64,000 nt of DNA from Hygrophila difformis (lineage: Eukaryota > Streptophyta > Magnoliopsida > Lamiales > Acanthaceae), in NCBI GenBank assembly GCA_030278955.1, contig JAOANR010000001.1, positions 40,512,890 through 40,576,889 of the forward strand, given 5' to 3'. Made by a program: the position numbers and the translations under genes. A model generated the notes under the pieces. It was not told the origin of the DNA and did not search any database. It was given only the letters and a program-made list of their open reading frames with translations. Below are positions 1 through 12,362 of this stretch, in pieces. Every line of letters starts with the position of its first letter. Positions within the stretch are counted from its first letter, which is position 1.

Positions 1-485
1 ATAAAAACCTCTGCATTGCATATTGTGATGAGAACCAATGTCCACAACAACAATATGAACTTAAATACTAAAAATTGTCAATAGGAGCCACTGTGGATAG
101 TTTTCGATGTATTTACATAGAGAAAAAATCAATAGCAAGCAATTTAAATGTGTTATGAACTGTTCTGACAATTTAATAGGTGTTCTGCATATATGGAGAA
201 AAGAGCAAGTATTGCATAACACAAATATTGAAAACATTGGTGGATATTTCACAAAAGGAACAGTAGCGAAAGATAACAAACATGTTGAGCAATGTTTTGT
301 GGTGTTCTAACTTTAAATTATATTTGATCTACATGAAATCATTAATATATATTAATTTTTCTTAGATGATCAGATGTGGAGAACTCATATTATTAGTTTG
401 AATATCATATTGAATATATAAAATAACAAAAATAGAACCAATTGATAGACAATTAATACAGTAAAAAAATAAAATAAAATGTGAC
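1..485. other. Left-edge stretch, probably a Helitron intron
   Basis: No coding region is recognised here. On the minus strand the last visible RepHel exon appears to end at 486 with a G|GTCAC donor, so this AT-rich stretch would be the following intron. The helicase half of the Helitron protein (Walker A and B motifs) is not visible and should lie to the left of the window, unless the element is truncated there. Confidence 0.4.
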
Positions 486-3400
486 CTATTTGCAGGCTTG
501 AATTTCGATGATTGTACTGAATGTCATCAATAAAATACTCCCAGCATCTTTCCCATATGGTTTCTGGGGTTGATAAAGTATTGGAGTGGAGCAGAGAAAC
601 AAAAAATCGTCGGAGAGATAGCGAAGAAGACCAATTACTTGCCTCCTTTATTGCATCAACATACTCATTGTCATCATCCAATAGACCAAGAGAGTAGCAA
701 GCATCCCGAAATGTTTTGTGCTGAACACCATTCACTAAACGCAGATCATCATAGCTCCTTGGACCACGGACAACACTTAGAAGTTGCCTCAGGTAATAGA
801 GTTCACCTGATCCAGGGTAAACAAAAGTCAATATGCCAATAGAGAAGCCTTGTTTCCTAGGCCGCCATTCTCTGCAATCCTCTTTCCATACAAACTTCGT
901 AGGAAATTCAGCATATGTTAGTTCACGTGCCTCTGGATATTTTGCATTTGCTTTAAACCATTCAATGAATTTGCTTTGTTTGACTGTAGCACGTTCTAAA
1001 ACATTGGGCAGCGGTTCTGTCTCAGAGAAGAAAACCTGGTGTTCGCCTGGGAGGTGGAAAGATAAACGCTCAACAGATGGTGTTCTGTAATGAATGTCAT
1101 ACATAAACAATCTCCAAGCTGCTTCACACGATGATATATATCGACAGTTCAGGTATATACGAACTTCATCCATAGTAGAAGTTGCACCATTTTCCACATT
1201 CTCATAAAATGTAGCTGTAACTCTATCATTGCCTTTGTGTATGTACTTGAATAGATACTTTATAGAACGGCTCTGATTACACCACTCAACATTGATATGT
1301 GCATTGTACTTGAGAAGAAGCTCCCTATTATGAGGAACAATGCTCCTATTATCAACAAATATACCACCTTTTTCAATCATTTTTCCATCGTTCCTGCGTC
1401 TGTAGACAGGAAATCCATCATCATCAAAAGATGTTACTCCGACAAAAGATTTTGGATAATGTTTGGAGCAACGTCCCTTAGTCATGCAGGGAGAATTCTT
1501 ATTAACAGAACCACATGGTCCATGTACCATGAAATCACATACAGCTCTGTAGTATAAAGGGTCAGAGTGTTCATCTGGTATCTCTGCTGAAATGATATCA
1601 GTAATTCTTTCCGGATTCACAGCCATGAAATGTCCATCCACAAAGAGTAAAATGTGAGCATGAGGAAGACCGCGCTTCTGGAATTCCACTGTATATACAA
1701 CTGCACGAAAAGTGAAAAAAAAAATAGAACATTAGTACTTACAGGATTATGTGATTACATACTTATATAATAATTTTGAATAACTTACCGGCCTTTACTT
1801 TACCAAAAGGTTGACTATTTTTCAGGAAGTGTATCATGTCATCCAACTTCATCTTGAAAATACGATTAATAATATCTGGACGATCTTCGGAATTCAGCCC
1901 GCATCCGTCAAGGTATCTATTAATCTCTGGCCATTTCGGATTACATGTGAAAGTGATGAAGAGGTTTGGATACCCTGCCCATCTACAAATGGCCATCGCA
2001 TCCTGGTAATTTTGTATCATATATCTTGCTCCACCAGTGAAAGTGGAAGGAAGAATTACACGTTTGCCTATGTTACCCAGATCTGTTTCACCTCGTGTTA
2101 ATGCATCATTCAATTGGTTGTATGCATCACAACGCAATTTTTTTTGATTCATCCTTATATAACAAATCCTTCCGGTCTCCACCATTGTGTAGGCATCTAC
2201 CAAAAGTTGCTGGAAAAGACGTCGAGAGTGTAAGATAAATGATGGTTCAAATTGCCTTGCATGCAGTCTATAGGCAAAGAATTCTCTCATAGCAACATGC
2301 TTTCTCCGGAAGGCAATGGTGTGGGAGGTATTCTCGGTAAGTGGTATATCTTCACGATAACCATCATCACCATATGGAAATAACAAAGGATACTGGAGAG
2401 GAAGATATGATGGATGTAATTCACTTATGTGTTGCAACTTTCCTGCTCGACTTTCAATAACTATATCTCTTGGTTGAATATATTCATCCAAATCTCCAAC
2501 CACCAAAGCCGCAACCTCAGAAACTGTGGGGTGGTTATATGTCCTGCCATCTCTTCCCCTTTTCCCTATAAGTCGAAGCTTAATATTCACACAATTAGTA
2601 TCCCTCATTCTATCACGTGCCATCCTGTAAGATTTTGTCAGGACATTGTGATTGTCCAGCATTTTGATTAAATCCGATACCGTGTCTGCAGAAAGTTCAT
2701 GTTCAGCATTTCCTTTGCTGTACAAAAGGTCAATTAAAAAATGTCATAAAATAATACATCCACATCATTTGTTACTAAACATATAGAAATGGTTTAAAAA
2801 ATATTACATATTTAATAGCATCAGAAATAGGAAATACCTTATAGCATTTATTCTGTTGGTTACTTCATTCTCCGTATCAAAAATATACAATTGTCCAAAT
2901 TTGGGAGATTCTCCATTTCCTGGACACAAACTTCCAATCCGGTGATAATTTTCACCTTGCAGACGGAACATTGGTGGTGCACTGCCATTGTTCAGTGTTC
3001 TATCAATTTTCCCACCCATGGATGTAAATGAAAACATGCTGTTGTAGGAACGAATGTGCTTAAGAAAGTTTTTGCTCTTATTTGAACTCCCATTAAATAA
3101 GTCTTGAAGAAGAGCTGGAGGTTCCTTCACTTTCGGTAGAACAATTTTCCCACCTAGGCAACATCCCGAGTACTTTGGTTGCTTGGCTCTCCTGTGTTTT
3201 GAACTTCTCTCATCGTACCAAAAGTAAGCTCCACAATATTCACATACATAAGTAGGATCACCAACATCATAATAAAATGTTGTTGCTGAACATGGCAGGG
3301 GATTCCGCATAGAATTTTCCCTTGGGCGATTGTGATTGTCACTTAAGGGAGCTACAAATGATGCAGTTTACCATGATCAATAAAGAATAGAATAAACAAA

Positions 3401-3843
3401 AATAGAAATTTTAGCCATCCAATACATTTTATTTTCATAAACAGAAAATAAACTGACCATTCGTCGTATCTCTAAATGGAGAACATTGAAAATATGTTGA
3501 ATTGATCGTTCCACCATCCCATGTAACATTCAAAGAACATGAATTCGATTCTTGAACTGTGAGGCCAATAACTCCAGGCAATTGAAATTGAACAGGAGGA
3601 TTCAGGTTTATGGCGGCTACAAAATAACAATAGAAGAAATAAATATAAGAAATAGAAAATCACATATATTCTAGTTTATCATTACCCTATACTTTTTTTA
3701 GTTTATCATCCACAAAGTAGTAGTTCAGGAGGAACTACAATTCTCCACATATATTTGATATATTTGATTCTTAATATTACGATATATACCTAAAGGAACT
3801 ATATAATGTTCGAGTTAATGTAATCAACTAAGAGTAGAATAAA

Positions 3844-3880
<37 letters not shown>

Positions 3881-6203
3881 CCATCAAATTGTCCTGGCAC
3901 AAAATAACCTAAAAGAGATATATGTGCCTATGTCAATTTAAAGCACTGAAGCATGTCCCCTTGGATGACTAATTTTATTTGAAGTTTCCCTTTAGTTATG
4001 TTTAGCAACCAATTCTGAAACAAATCTGTCTTTCTATCTTTCTGAATCCAGATGTGCCTAAGCCTTTGGTCCTTTTCTCTTTTTGTGTATGTCGTGTATC
4101 TTCTGTGGTTTAAAACTATGGTGTGGGGAGATAGGAGTATGTCATTTTGTAAGACAGATTCATGGTCTATTGTTGAAGGAATAAAATACCTTTGTCTCAA
4201 AAAAAAAAAAATGTTTAGCAACCAATTCAATGTGATGCCTATTTACCATGATAATCAGAGATAATATATATAATTTTAGTTCCCTGCCTCTGCTGCAAAT
4301 TTAAACATAGGTATTGCAAAAGGAAAAGTTATTCTTCGACCAATCATGTAAAAGATACAAATTATTATATATCTAAACTAAATAGGGACCGGAATGGAAA
4401 ATTTAGATTATGTGTCAATGTCAAGGCCTGTTATTTTCTGAGTTTAATCAAACAGAAAGCAGGATGTAAAATTATAAGAAAACAAAAAGGCAAAGCATAG
4501 AGAAATTTACTATTCGTGATATTTGTAAATGGAGATCTTGACGGAGGCGAAGAAGAGAATTGGATAGAAGTTGAATGAGTACGTGAAATCTTCCTTGGCC
4601 GATTGTGATTGTCACTTAAGGGAGCCACAGCTTACCATTATCAATAAATAATAGATTAGATAGAAATAGAAATTTTAGGCATCCACTATATTTTATTTCC
4701 AGAAAGAGATAATAAACTGACCATTCGTCGCATCTCTAAATGGAGAACACTGAACATAGGTTGAATGCGTCATTCCACCATCCCTTGTAACATTCAAAAA
4801 ATGTATATTCGATTCTTCAACTGTGAGGTCAATAACTTCAGGAAATTGAGATTGAAGAGGAGAGTTCTGGTTCATAGATGCTACAGAAAAACAATAGAAG
4901 AAAAAACAGATATATATATATATATATATAAGAAAGAAAAAAAAGTCAGACCACAATTCCTTAAATTTTTTTCAACATTTTAACATCCACATAATTTGAT
5001 ATTTTGCAATATGGGTATATCTATGCATTTTGGAAATGCACAGGTTAGATAACACAAATCAACTATTGAAGTAATTAAACTGATGTAATAAGACTGTCCT
5101 AGTGGATTTAGGCACTTTCTTCTGAAGTCTATTGTCCTTTTTATTACCCTTCATCTCTAGTTTTGATGATTCCTTACAAATTGTTATGTATTTCTAAGTT
5201 TTAGGAATATTTTTACCCAAAATACTCAAGCATTATGTATTAGTATATGTTAGGATGCAATTAATTTTCCAAGGAAAGAAAAAAAAAAACATTGCCTCTA
5301 GGAGAAGGTAAATTCAATTGGGGATAGAAGGAATAGTTTACTCTGGGAGCATAGTTCATATTAGAATTTACCCTATATTATCTTTAGGGTAGTTCATACA
5401 GTTGTGACTAAATTCTGATGTTTTTTAGTTTCAGATTACTAAACCTTCCCCTCACCGAATTCTGGTATTTTTTATTTCATCCAGCTCTATAATTTACAAT
5501 TTTATACAGAATGAATTAGTGGAATGAGCTCCTGAAATGCTTAATGGATTGAGCCATACGGGATACATTTTGAATGGAGTGGTTGCAATAGTAAAATTAC
5601 TCTTCTTATACATGTTTTGAGCCAACAAATAAAAGAAATATAGGTGCCTTCGTCAATTTAAAGTAATGAAGAATGTCTCCTTCAACAACTAATTTTAATC
5701 GAATATGCCCTTTAATTATGTTTAACAACCAATGCAATGTGTTACCTATTTACCATGTTCATCAGAAAAAAATAAATAAAAAATTAGAAAATTGAAAAAA
5801 AAAAAAGAAAGAATTTCAGTTCCCTCATCATTCCTAAAAGCTGCAGCAAATGAATAAATATGTGATGTAATCAGAAAAAGTTAATCCTCGACCAATAATA
5901 TCTTAACTAAATAGGAATCACGATAGAAATTTCAAAATATGTGTCAATTTCGAATCCTATGATTTTCATAGTTTGAATCAAATAGAAAGCAGGATGGAAA
6001 ATTATAAGGAAAAGAAAAGGCAAAGCATAGAGAAATTTACTGTTCGTGATATCTGTAAATGGAGATCTTGACGGAGGCGAAGAAGACATTTGGACAGAAT
6101 TTGACTGGGTACGTGAAATCTTCCTTGCACCACCATGATTTTCGTTTATAGTATAATCATCTCGTTTTTTGCCAAGAACAACGGATTTAGTTATCTTCTT
6201 CAT
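486..6203 (-). CDS. Helitron RepHel protein, N-terminal and Rep (HUH endonuclease) part
   Basis: This is the rolling-circle transposase of a Helitron, which nicks and rejoins one DNA strand. Seven exons join in frame on the minus strand: 6203-6041, 4880-4722, 4630-4511, 3616-3458, 3351-2838, 2717-1789 and 1700-486. The first four introns are all phase 1. The start is ATG at 6203. Exon 7 carries the HUH metal-binding motif (GLPHAHILL, near 1660) and the paired-tyrosine catalytic motif (YLFKYIHKG). Exon 5 has a C-x2-C motif (YVCEYCG). Exon 6 carries the Helitron-like N-terminal domain with FITFTCNPKWPE. I saw no in-frame stop. The helicase domain is outside the window, so the protein is partial. 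Exons 2 to 4 come from an internal tandem duplication. An RPA-like gene upstream on the same strand is normal for plant Helitrons. Confidence 0.88.
3324..6127 (-). repeat. Tandem intragenic duplication within RepHel (two copies)
   Basis: Copy 1 is about 3324-4598 and copy 2 about 4599-6127. Exon sequences match (159-nt exons 3616-3458 and 4880-4722; exon 4630-4511 against the 3' part of exon 1). Intron sequences match too, for example near 4450-4510 against 5966-6036 and 3930-4000 against 5644-5720. The junction falls at the conserved stretch around CGATTGTGATTGTCACTTAA. Copy 1 contains a 195-bp retroposed insertion that copy 2 lacks. Confidence 0.85.
3998..4228 (+). mobile_element. Retroposed 195-bp insertion with poly-A tail and 18-bp TSD
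   Basis: The insert is 4016-4210, ending in a run of 12 A with AATAAA about 15 bases before it. It is flanked by perfect 18-bp direct repeats (ATGTTTAGCAACCAATTC at 3998-4015 and 4211-4228). The duplicated intron at 5718-5735 carries the uninterrupted site. These are hallmarks of LINE-driven insertion of a 5'-truncated LINE or processed transcript. No coding homology or tRNA-type A/B box was recognised, so the source is unknown. Confidence 0.88.
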
Positions 6204-6555
6204 AGTAAAACTATGGGATTTGCTTCACAAACACACGCTAGAATTGGAACTTATGTGTATATTTTTTATGTCTTGCCAGTTTTATATTCTTCTACCCACC
6301 ATTGAGTTATTTGTCCAGTACACTAAAAAGGTATGTTTTGGAATATTATTACATTTTCCATAAGTGGTTGTATTGAATTAAATATGCAGATTTTGTCCTT
6401 ATGTGAAAGATATATTAAAGATAAAATGCCATAATTAGTTCCAGAGATTCCAATATGTAGTTATCAATTTTTTTGTCCAACCTTTTTTTAATGAACTGTT
6501 ATCCGACAACACATTTTTTGGACACCAGACTGACTAATGTCTTGTTTTTTAAAAA
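6204..6555. other. RepHel 5' region; nothing coding seen
   Basis: AT-rich DNA between the RepHel start codon (minus strand, 6203) and the captured PEX6 segment. It should hold the RepHel promoter on the minus strand, but no convincing TATA box was picked out. Confidence 0.35.
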
Positions 6556-7426
6556 ATAAAGGCCAAGTTAATGTTCTGTAATGGTTGATCTTTTTTAAAA
6601 TAAGGGGCAAAGTGTGTGTTGGTGTGTATGTGCCTTATCTTATAGGACAGAAAATGTAAATTATGCTTTCTTGGCTGCAATATGCTACCTTCACCTATTA
6701 TAGTTTGGAGGATCTAATTAATTTTCAGGTGCAGAATTCTGTGGAGGATTTTGTAAAGGATGTAGTTGGACAGACATCAGGTTTTACGCCCAGGGATCTG
6801 CATGCTCTAGTCGCTGATACTGGTGCAAATTTAATTTCTGAGAAGATGAGGCTGGAAGCTGAAAACATGAAGCTTGTCCCATCTGATTCTAAATCAATTG
6901 AAGAAAATGGCACAGTGAGTGATTCTCCAAGTCTGGGCAAAGAAAACTTAGACAAAGCATTGGAACGATCAAAGAAAAGAAATGCATCAGCTCTTGGTAC
7001 TCCAAAGGTAAATTTAATACTTGCTAGACTTTATGCTTCATTTATGCTTTTTGAAAATGCAAATCAGACAGGGAATTTTATTATAAGCAAATCTGTTTTT
7101 CTGTCATGGTGTTTCTATAGGTACCTAATGTTAAATGGGAAGATGTTGGTGGGCTTGAGGATGTAAAAAAATCAATCCTAGATACTGTTCAGGTAAATCG
7201 TTGTATTTTCAACTAATTTGCTTTGTATTTTGGGTACCATTTAAGACTATTGAAGACAACACATAATTTTGTTCTTTTGCTATACAGAGTAGGCTGAAAT
7301 GTGTGCAAGATAGTGTTTTGCTAATGTGTGCAAGATAAAGGCCAAGTTAATGTTCTGTAATGGTTGATTTTTTTTAAAATAAGGGGCAAAGTGTGTGTTT
7401 GGTGTGTATGTGCCTTATCTTATAGG
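6556..7426 (+). repeat. Pair of about 91-bp direct repeats flanking the PEX6 fragment
   Basis: Copies at 6556-6646 and 7335-7426 are nearly identical. Both end in the acceptor-like sequence CTTATAGG after a pyrimidine-poor tract. Copy 1 precedes the PEX6 exons. Copy 2 is joined directly to the R1-like LRR fragment at 7427. A small tandem repeat (ATGTGTGCAAGATA twice, about 7297-7337) sits just before copy 2. The arrangement suggests template switching during fragment capture. Confidence 0.8.
6729..7192 (+). pseudogene. PEX6: Captured fragment of PEX6 (peroxisomal AAA-ATPase)
   Basis: PEX6 is the AAA-ATPase that, with PEX1, recycles the PEX5 receptor at peroxisomes. Two adjacent exons are present with genomic splice sites: 6729-7007 (CAG acceptor, donor AAG|GTAAAT) and 7121-7192 (acceptor CTATAG, donor CAG|GTAAAT). 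Recognisable stretches are QTSGFTPRDLHALVADTGAN, LERSKKRNASALGTPK and the start of the second ATPase domain, VPNVKWEDVGGLEDVKKSIL. The Walker motifs and everything after them are missing, so no working protein can result. Retained introns show DNA-level capture rather than retroposition. It lies on the opposite strand to the two Helitron genes around it. Confidence 0.9.
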
Positions 7427-7846
7427 CTAAGATTGCTTTGGAACCTTCAGACATTGGTCTTTAACAGCTTTTCCACGTTACCAATAGTTTTACCACCTAA
7501 AATTTGGGAGATGCCACAACTTCGGTGGATACATTCCAATAAACTGGTGTCTGTATTTTTGCCTGGTCCTGCTGTAGATGGTATTGGTGGAAGTTCTATT
7601 ATTCTGAAAAACATGTTTTCTCTTAACAGAGTACTCAATTTTAAGTGCACTATGGAAATTCTTGATAGAATTCCAAATTTGAGAGAATTAGCAGTTGAAT
7701 ATCAAGATGAGCTGCTGGCTTCTACAGGGTTCGGAAGGTTGCGCTCCTTTCTTTGCAATATCACCCATCTGCACAGACTTGAATTCCTATAGATAAAAAA
7801 TGCCAGCCTAGAGCATGTCATGATCTTCCCGAATTCTCTAGAGCAA
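7427..7846 (+). pseudogene. Captured LRR fragment of an R1-like NB-LRR resistance gene
   Basis: The forward frame from 7427 reads as the leucine-rich-repeat region of R1-type coiled-coil NB-LRR proteins of asterids. It has LRLLWNLQTL, LPPKIWEMPQLRWIHSN, MEILDRIPNLRELAVEY and THLHRLEFL, ending at TAG 7790-7792. Similarity resumes in another frame just after (NASLEHVMIFPNSLE, about 7800-7844), so a frameshift has occurred. The NB-ARC domain is absent. The left edge is fused exactly to the acceptor-like end of the 91-bp repeat. This is a captured fragment, not a resistance gene. Confidence 0.8.
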
Positions 7847-7897
7847 TGCCAGCCTAGATAAAAAATGCCTGCCTAGATAAAAAATGCCAGCCGAGCA
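7793..7897 (+). repeat. Short direct repeats derived from the LRR fragment end
   Basis: The word ATAAAAAATGCCNGCC recurs at about 7793, 7857 and 7878, and a GCCAGCCTAGA word also repeats. It looks like local slippage or filler duplication at the end of the captured LRR piece. Confidence 0.6.
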
Positions 7898-8049
7898 ATG
7901 TGAATAAAAAAATTTGTTCCATAACGAAAATGGAAATTGATGAGAACATATCTAAAAAAAAGTAACATAGTTCAAAGCAGAAATGAAAGCATGACAAAGT
8001 TCAAAACTGAAAACAGAAGGAATTTATAGGCTTCTCCAACAACTTGAAC

Positions 8050-10323
8050 CTACTTCTCAATTTTTGGTTTGATTAAACGGGGCTTCTTGGATGGCTTTGA
8101 GGTAGAAAATTCGTCCATCAGATTCTTGGTAATGTCGTATATTTCATCATCTTTTTCATTGGATTGCACAACCGACTGGACTGGATTTGGAGTGCTGTTT
8201 CCGCAAGCATCGCCACCAGCAATTTGCATTTCTTGGTTCGAAGATGTGTCTGCAATAGCAGCTTGGTCGATGGACTGAGAGGGTGATTTTTCAGATGACT
8301 GATATGGAATGATGGACAAAATACTCAGCTGCCTCCCAAATCGAAGTGAGTCACCTTTCCGAACTGACATCGTGAAAGTAAAACTCTTGTACATGAGGCT
8401 GTTAATAATCTGAAGTGGGAATTCTTCATCCTATAATAAGATACACAGATTAATTATGAAGTAAAATATATAAATGTCAATGAGATGTTATCTAAAATAA
8501 GAATAAGTATAATTAAGTCATAAATATAAACCTCTTCCAGTGAAGCATTCAAGTCGAATGCTGACTTTCCAAACAGCTTAAAACAATCCGTGTCCCAACA
8601 ATACAGCCGAAGATGAACTCGACTCGTCTGCAACAAAGATGGATACTTTGTATTTCATGATACTACTATCTCTATCACCGCATTTCCTGCATTTAAATCC
8701 TATAGCTTGAGGATCCATCTTCTTGGTGCATATCTGGCATGCGTGGTAAAACCAATCAACTGACTCATCAACATTTACAACCTCGGCAGAAAAGGAATAT
8801 GTACCCGGCTGTTTTCAACATCAGGATGGAAATATCATTAGAAAACATTATCGAGGAAATTATTGAAATTTAAGTATTGCAGTACATATAAAATACTAAC
8901 CAAGTCAGTGGTGCATATAGTCTTTATTGTTGAAGTAATCGCATTAGAGGAAATATCTTCATCGACTGTGTTGGTACTGGAGCGACTGCTGTTGGCAATA
9001 TTTCCCGATGCAGAGATGGCCAAACCTAGTCTAGTACATTAAAAAAGATAATAATGAGAAACAAATAAAAATTTCCATTAATCAGTCCAATTTACATTGA
9101 GTCTGAATAATGACCAAAAGAGTAAACATATAATAAATTAAATCAAATATGTTGTACCTTTCCTTTAAATCATCGACTTCGGATATTTGGGGATTTAGAG
9201 AGAGCTTGGTGACATTGAATCCATTTTGGATTCGATTGCTCCCTACACATTATTGAATATCAATAAAAGATTAAATTTGATCCAATAATAAATATATAAT
9301 GATGATTTAAAAATCAATGTAATATGCAAAAATGTTTTGTATGCATTTACCTTGATACATTGAGAGGCGGCAGAATTGCAGTACCAAAATATTGATATTC
9401 TTACCGTTTTCCATCGCACAATGATTGAATTGACTGGCATAGTCATCCCACAACGAACAACTAATGGTGGTGCCACTTTTTTACATGTGCAAACATGGTA
9501 TTAGCCAACCACTTTATAGTAATACCATAGGAAAGTAAAACATAAATAAAAATTCAAATTTAAATTTAAATATGTAAAATTTTAAACATACTCAGCATCC
9601 TCCAAGGTCATTTCCACCAACAACTTTTCCTTACCCACTCGGGTGGTGATGGTTTTGGGACCAGTGAAGCTCACAACACGACCAATGATATCTGTAATTA
9701 TAATACACATAAATAAAAAAAAAGTTAAATTATAAAGGTAGCTTTATAAAATATGAAATATAAAATATAAAATAAATAAAATTATTTGATGATACAAATT
9801 GTACCTATAGGAGGAGAATTAGAAACATCTTCCATTGAAAGAATTTCAGCAAATGGTTTGAAACAAAATAGCCTCCGGGGAAAAGTTGGATCGTCCTCCC
9901 GAATAATAGAGGTCTTGGCAAAAAATTCACCCTTGAAAGCGTGTTCCGTAAGAGGATACTTCTCAGAGTTCGCAACAACACCGAAATGGGTAATTGTGTA
10001 CAAAACTCCCTCCTCTATACGTTTGTGAAATAAAGAAGCGATTGCACGTCCAGCTTGGAAATGGAACCGGACTCCCTAATGGAATGAAAATAACCAAGTT
10101 AAAGAGAGAAATAGTTTTATTTGTGATCATACAACACATTCATATGCAGAATATGTAAAAAAAAAAAAAACATAAGAACTCTCACCTCGGCATCATGGAA
10201 AATACATTCCAGCCCTTTTAAGGTGTCGTTCAATTTTTCATGTAATGCATAACTTCTTATGCACATAGCCCTCACAGTTGGTTTCTTTACCAACGGACCT
10301 AATTGATTGAAAGCTAATGACAT
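8050..10323 (-). CDS. RPA1-like single-stranded DNA-binding protein of the Helitron
   Basis: Plant Helitrons commonly carry a replication protein A large-subunit homologue, thought to protect single-stranded intermediates. Nine minus-strand exons join in frame: 10323-10186, 10075-9805, 9691-9592, 9475-9351, 9242-9158, 9030-8901, 8808-8647, 8627-8532 and 8430-8050. They total 1,488 nt, about 495 aa, with no internal stop seen. Exon 4 has the OB-fold signature SLWDDYASQF..LVLQFCRLSMYQ. Exon 7 has the C-terminal RPA zinc ribbon (CQIC..CRKC). The last 60 or so residues are Lys/Pro/Ser-rich (KPSKKPRLIKPK), a possible nuclear signal. It lies upstream of RepHel on the same strand. The N-terminal protein-interaction OB fold of cellular RPA70 is missing, as is usual for these shorter forms. 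Confidence 0.88.
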
Positions 10324-11450
10324 TTTTCTAATGAATTGTATAATTAGATAATTGTGTGTAGAGAATGAAAAATAATGTAGAAGAAATCTGATTTATATAC
10401 TACTTCAAATTATATACTTTAATGTGGGAATATATTTTAAAAAAAGGTAAGAAAAACATACCTTTCTTAAAAAATATCAATTCTATATCTCAATTCTGGG
10501 AAAATGGTAAACATATATTTACCAAATTGAAACATTCCAAAATTTTAATTTAATCATTCCAAAATATAATAAATCTATCCTTAATAGAAATGGAAACTTT
10601 AAGTGGATTAAATTAAATCTTTAAGTGATATTGAATAAAGTTTAGTGAGTGTATATCAAATTGGTTTAATCTATCCTTACCAAATTGAACTAAATTAAAT
10701 CTTTAAGTGGTATATAATTAAATCTTTAATTAAATGCTTAATTTAATTAACCTATCCTTACCAAATTGGATTAAATTAAATCTTTAAGTGATTTTGAATG
10801 TGTAGGGAGTGTATAAGCATACCAGAGAAAAAACATTCCAAAATTATATATAAACATATCCTAATACAAAATTATTTCCATGAATACAAATATTAGAAAA
10901 ATCATATAAATGAATAAACATATCCTTCCTAAAGTGACAAATTCCAAAATATTAAACATACCATTAATAAATTAATTTATTCGAAAATAATATAATCATA
11001 TCCATAGTAAATTAATTCATTCCATAATCATATAAACATTATTTCATTAATACAAATATTAGAAAAATCATATAAATGTATAAACATATCCTTCCTGAAA
11101 TGACAAATTCCAAAATCATAAACATAATCTTAATAAATAAATTAATTGATTCGAAAATAATATAAGCATATCCATATTAAATTAATTCATTTCATAATTA
11201 TATAAACATAAACTTAATGAATTCATTCATTCCAAAATTATATAAGGATATTCTTAGTACCAAATCAAGTCCAAAATCATATAATAACATGTCAATTGTC
11301 AAAATTAATTTCATTATTACGAATTTTGGTAAACATATATTATAAACATATAAACATATACTTACCAAAGTGACAAATTCCAAAATAATTTTAACTTATC
11401 AAAAATAAATTAATTAATTATTTCATTCTAAATCATATAAACAAATCCTT
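10324..11450. repeat. AT-rich degenerate repeats upstream of the RPA-like gene
   Basis: No gene is seen. The phrase ACCAAATTGAACTAAATTAA and variants recur around 10614, 10680 and 10758. A longer unit starting ATACAAATATTAGAAAAATC occurs at about 10883 and again at 11050 (period near 167 bp), followed by matching text about ATATCCTTCCT and GACAAATTCC. This is probably the 5' part of the Helitron; its terminal TC end was not located. Confidence 0.65.
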
Positions 11451-12362
11451 AAATTAATTATGTATTAGAGAATTAAATTGAACAGAATACAGTATGGAGG
11501 GCTAGTTCTTGTACATTTTATTAGCCCGAAAAGAGCTCCTGCCACACAAAGATAACTTCCTAAAACAACCTGTTTCAAAATTGATTTACAGATCGGAAAA
11601 CACTTTGATCTAATCACTGTATTGTTTTAAAAGTTTTCAGAATCTACCTTTTAGGGAAGGGACTTGACAGTGCATATATTATTTTCATGCAATAACCTCT
11701 TTTAAGCTCATTGCACTCCATATGCTTGACAGACGGACAGTGCAAACTACAAAGTACTTCTCTGCACATCACTATATGCTGTTAAAATTTTTTATCTTCA
11801 AAATCTCTAATAAATTACTACGATTCATTTCAAAATAAATTAAGCATAAACAATTAAACATATCCTTCTTAATTTACTTTATTCCAAAATCATATAAAGA
11901 TATTCTTAATACAAAATTATTGGTTATATATTATATAAATTTATATATTCAATGGTTTATAATAAAATCAGCTGAGACAAAGCCAACAGATACGGAACTA
12001 TCCCAGCTACCTTGATATGCCAACATCTATAGTTCAGTTCAATTCAATAAATTTAAGTTGATGACATACAAATAAACGGTAACTATTCCAGCTACCTTGA
12101 AAAAGACAACAGATACGGAATTCAGCTAAGACAAAGCGAAGTATGCTTCAAACAAAAAACTGGTTTTTTTCTCAAAAAAAAAATCTCAAAAAAAAATGCT
12201 TCAAACAAAAAAATAATTAAAAAAGCAAGAATTGCTTCAAAAGAGAATTAAATCTTCCTATACAATAACCTGCTATACTCAGCCAACTTGATATGATCAC
12301 ACAAAATTCAACAAAGATGAAAACAACATAATGAAATAGTTGAGAATGAAGGAGCAACAAAC
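11451..12362. other. AT-rich intergenic DNA, nothing recognised
   Basis: No ORF, repeat family or RNA gene could be supported. Short repeated phrases such as GACAACAGATACGGA occur near 11985 and 12105. The left end of the CPN60 fragment follows. Confidence 0.4.
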
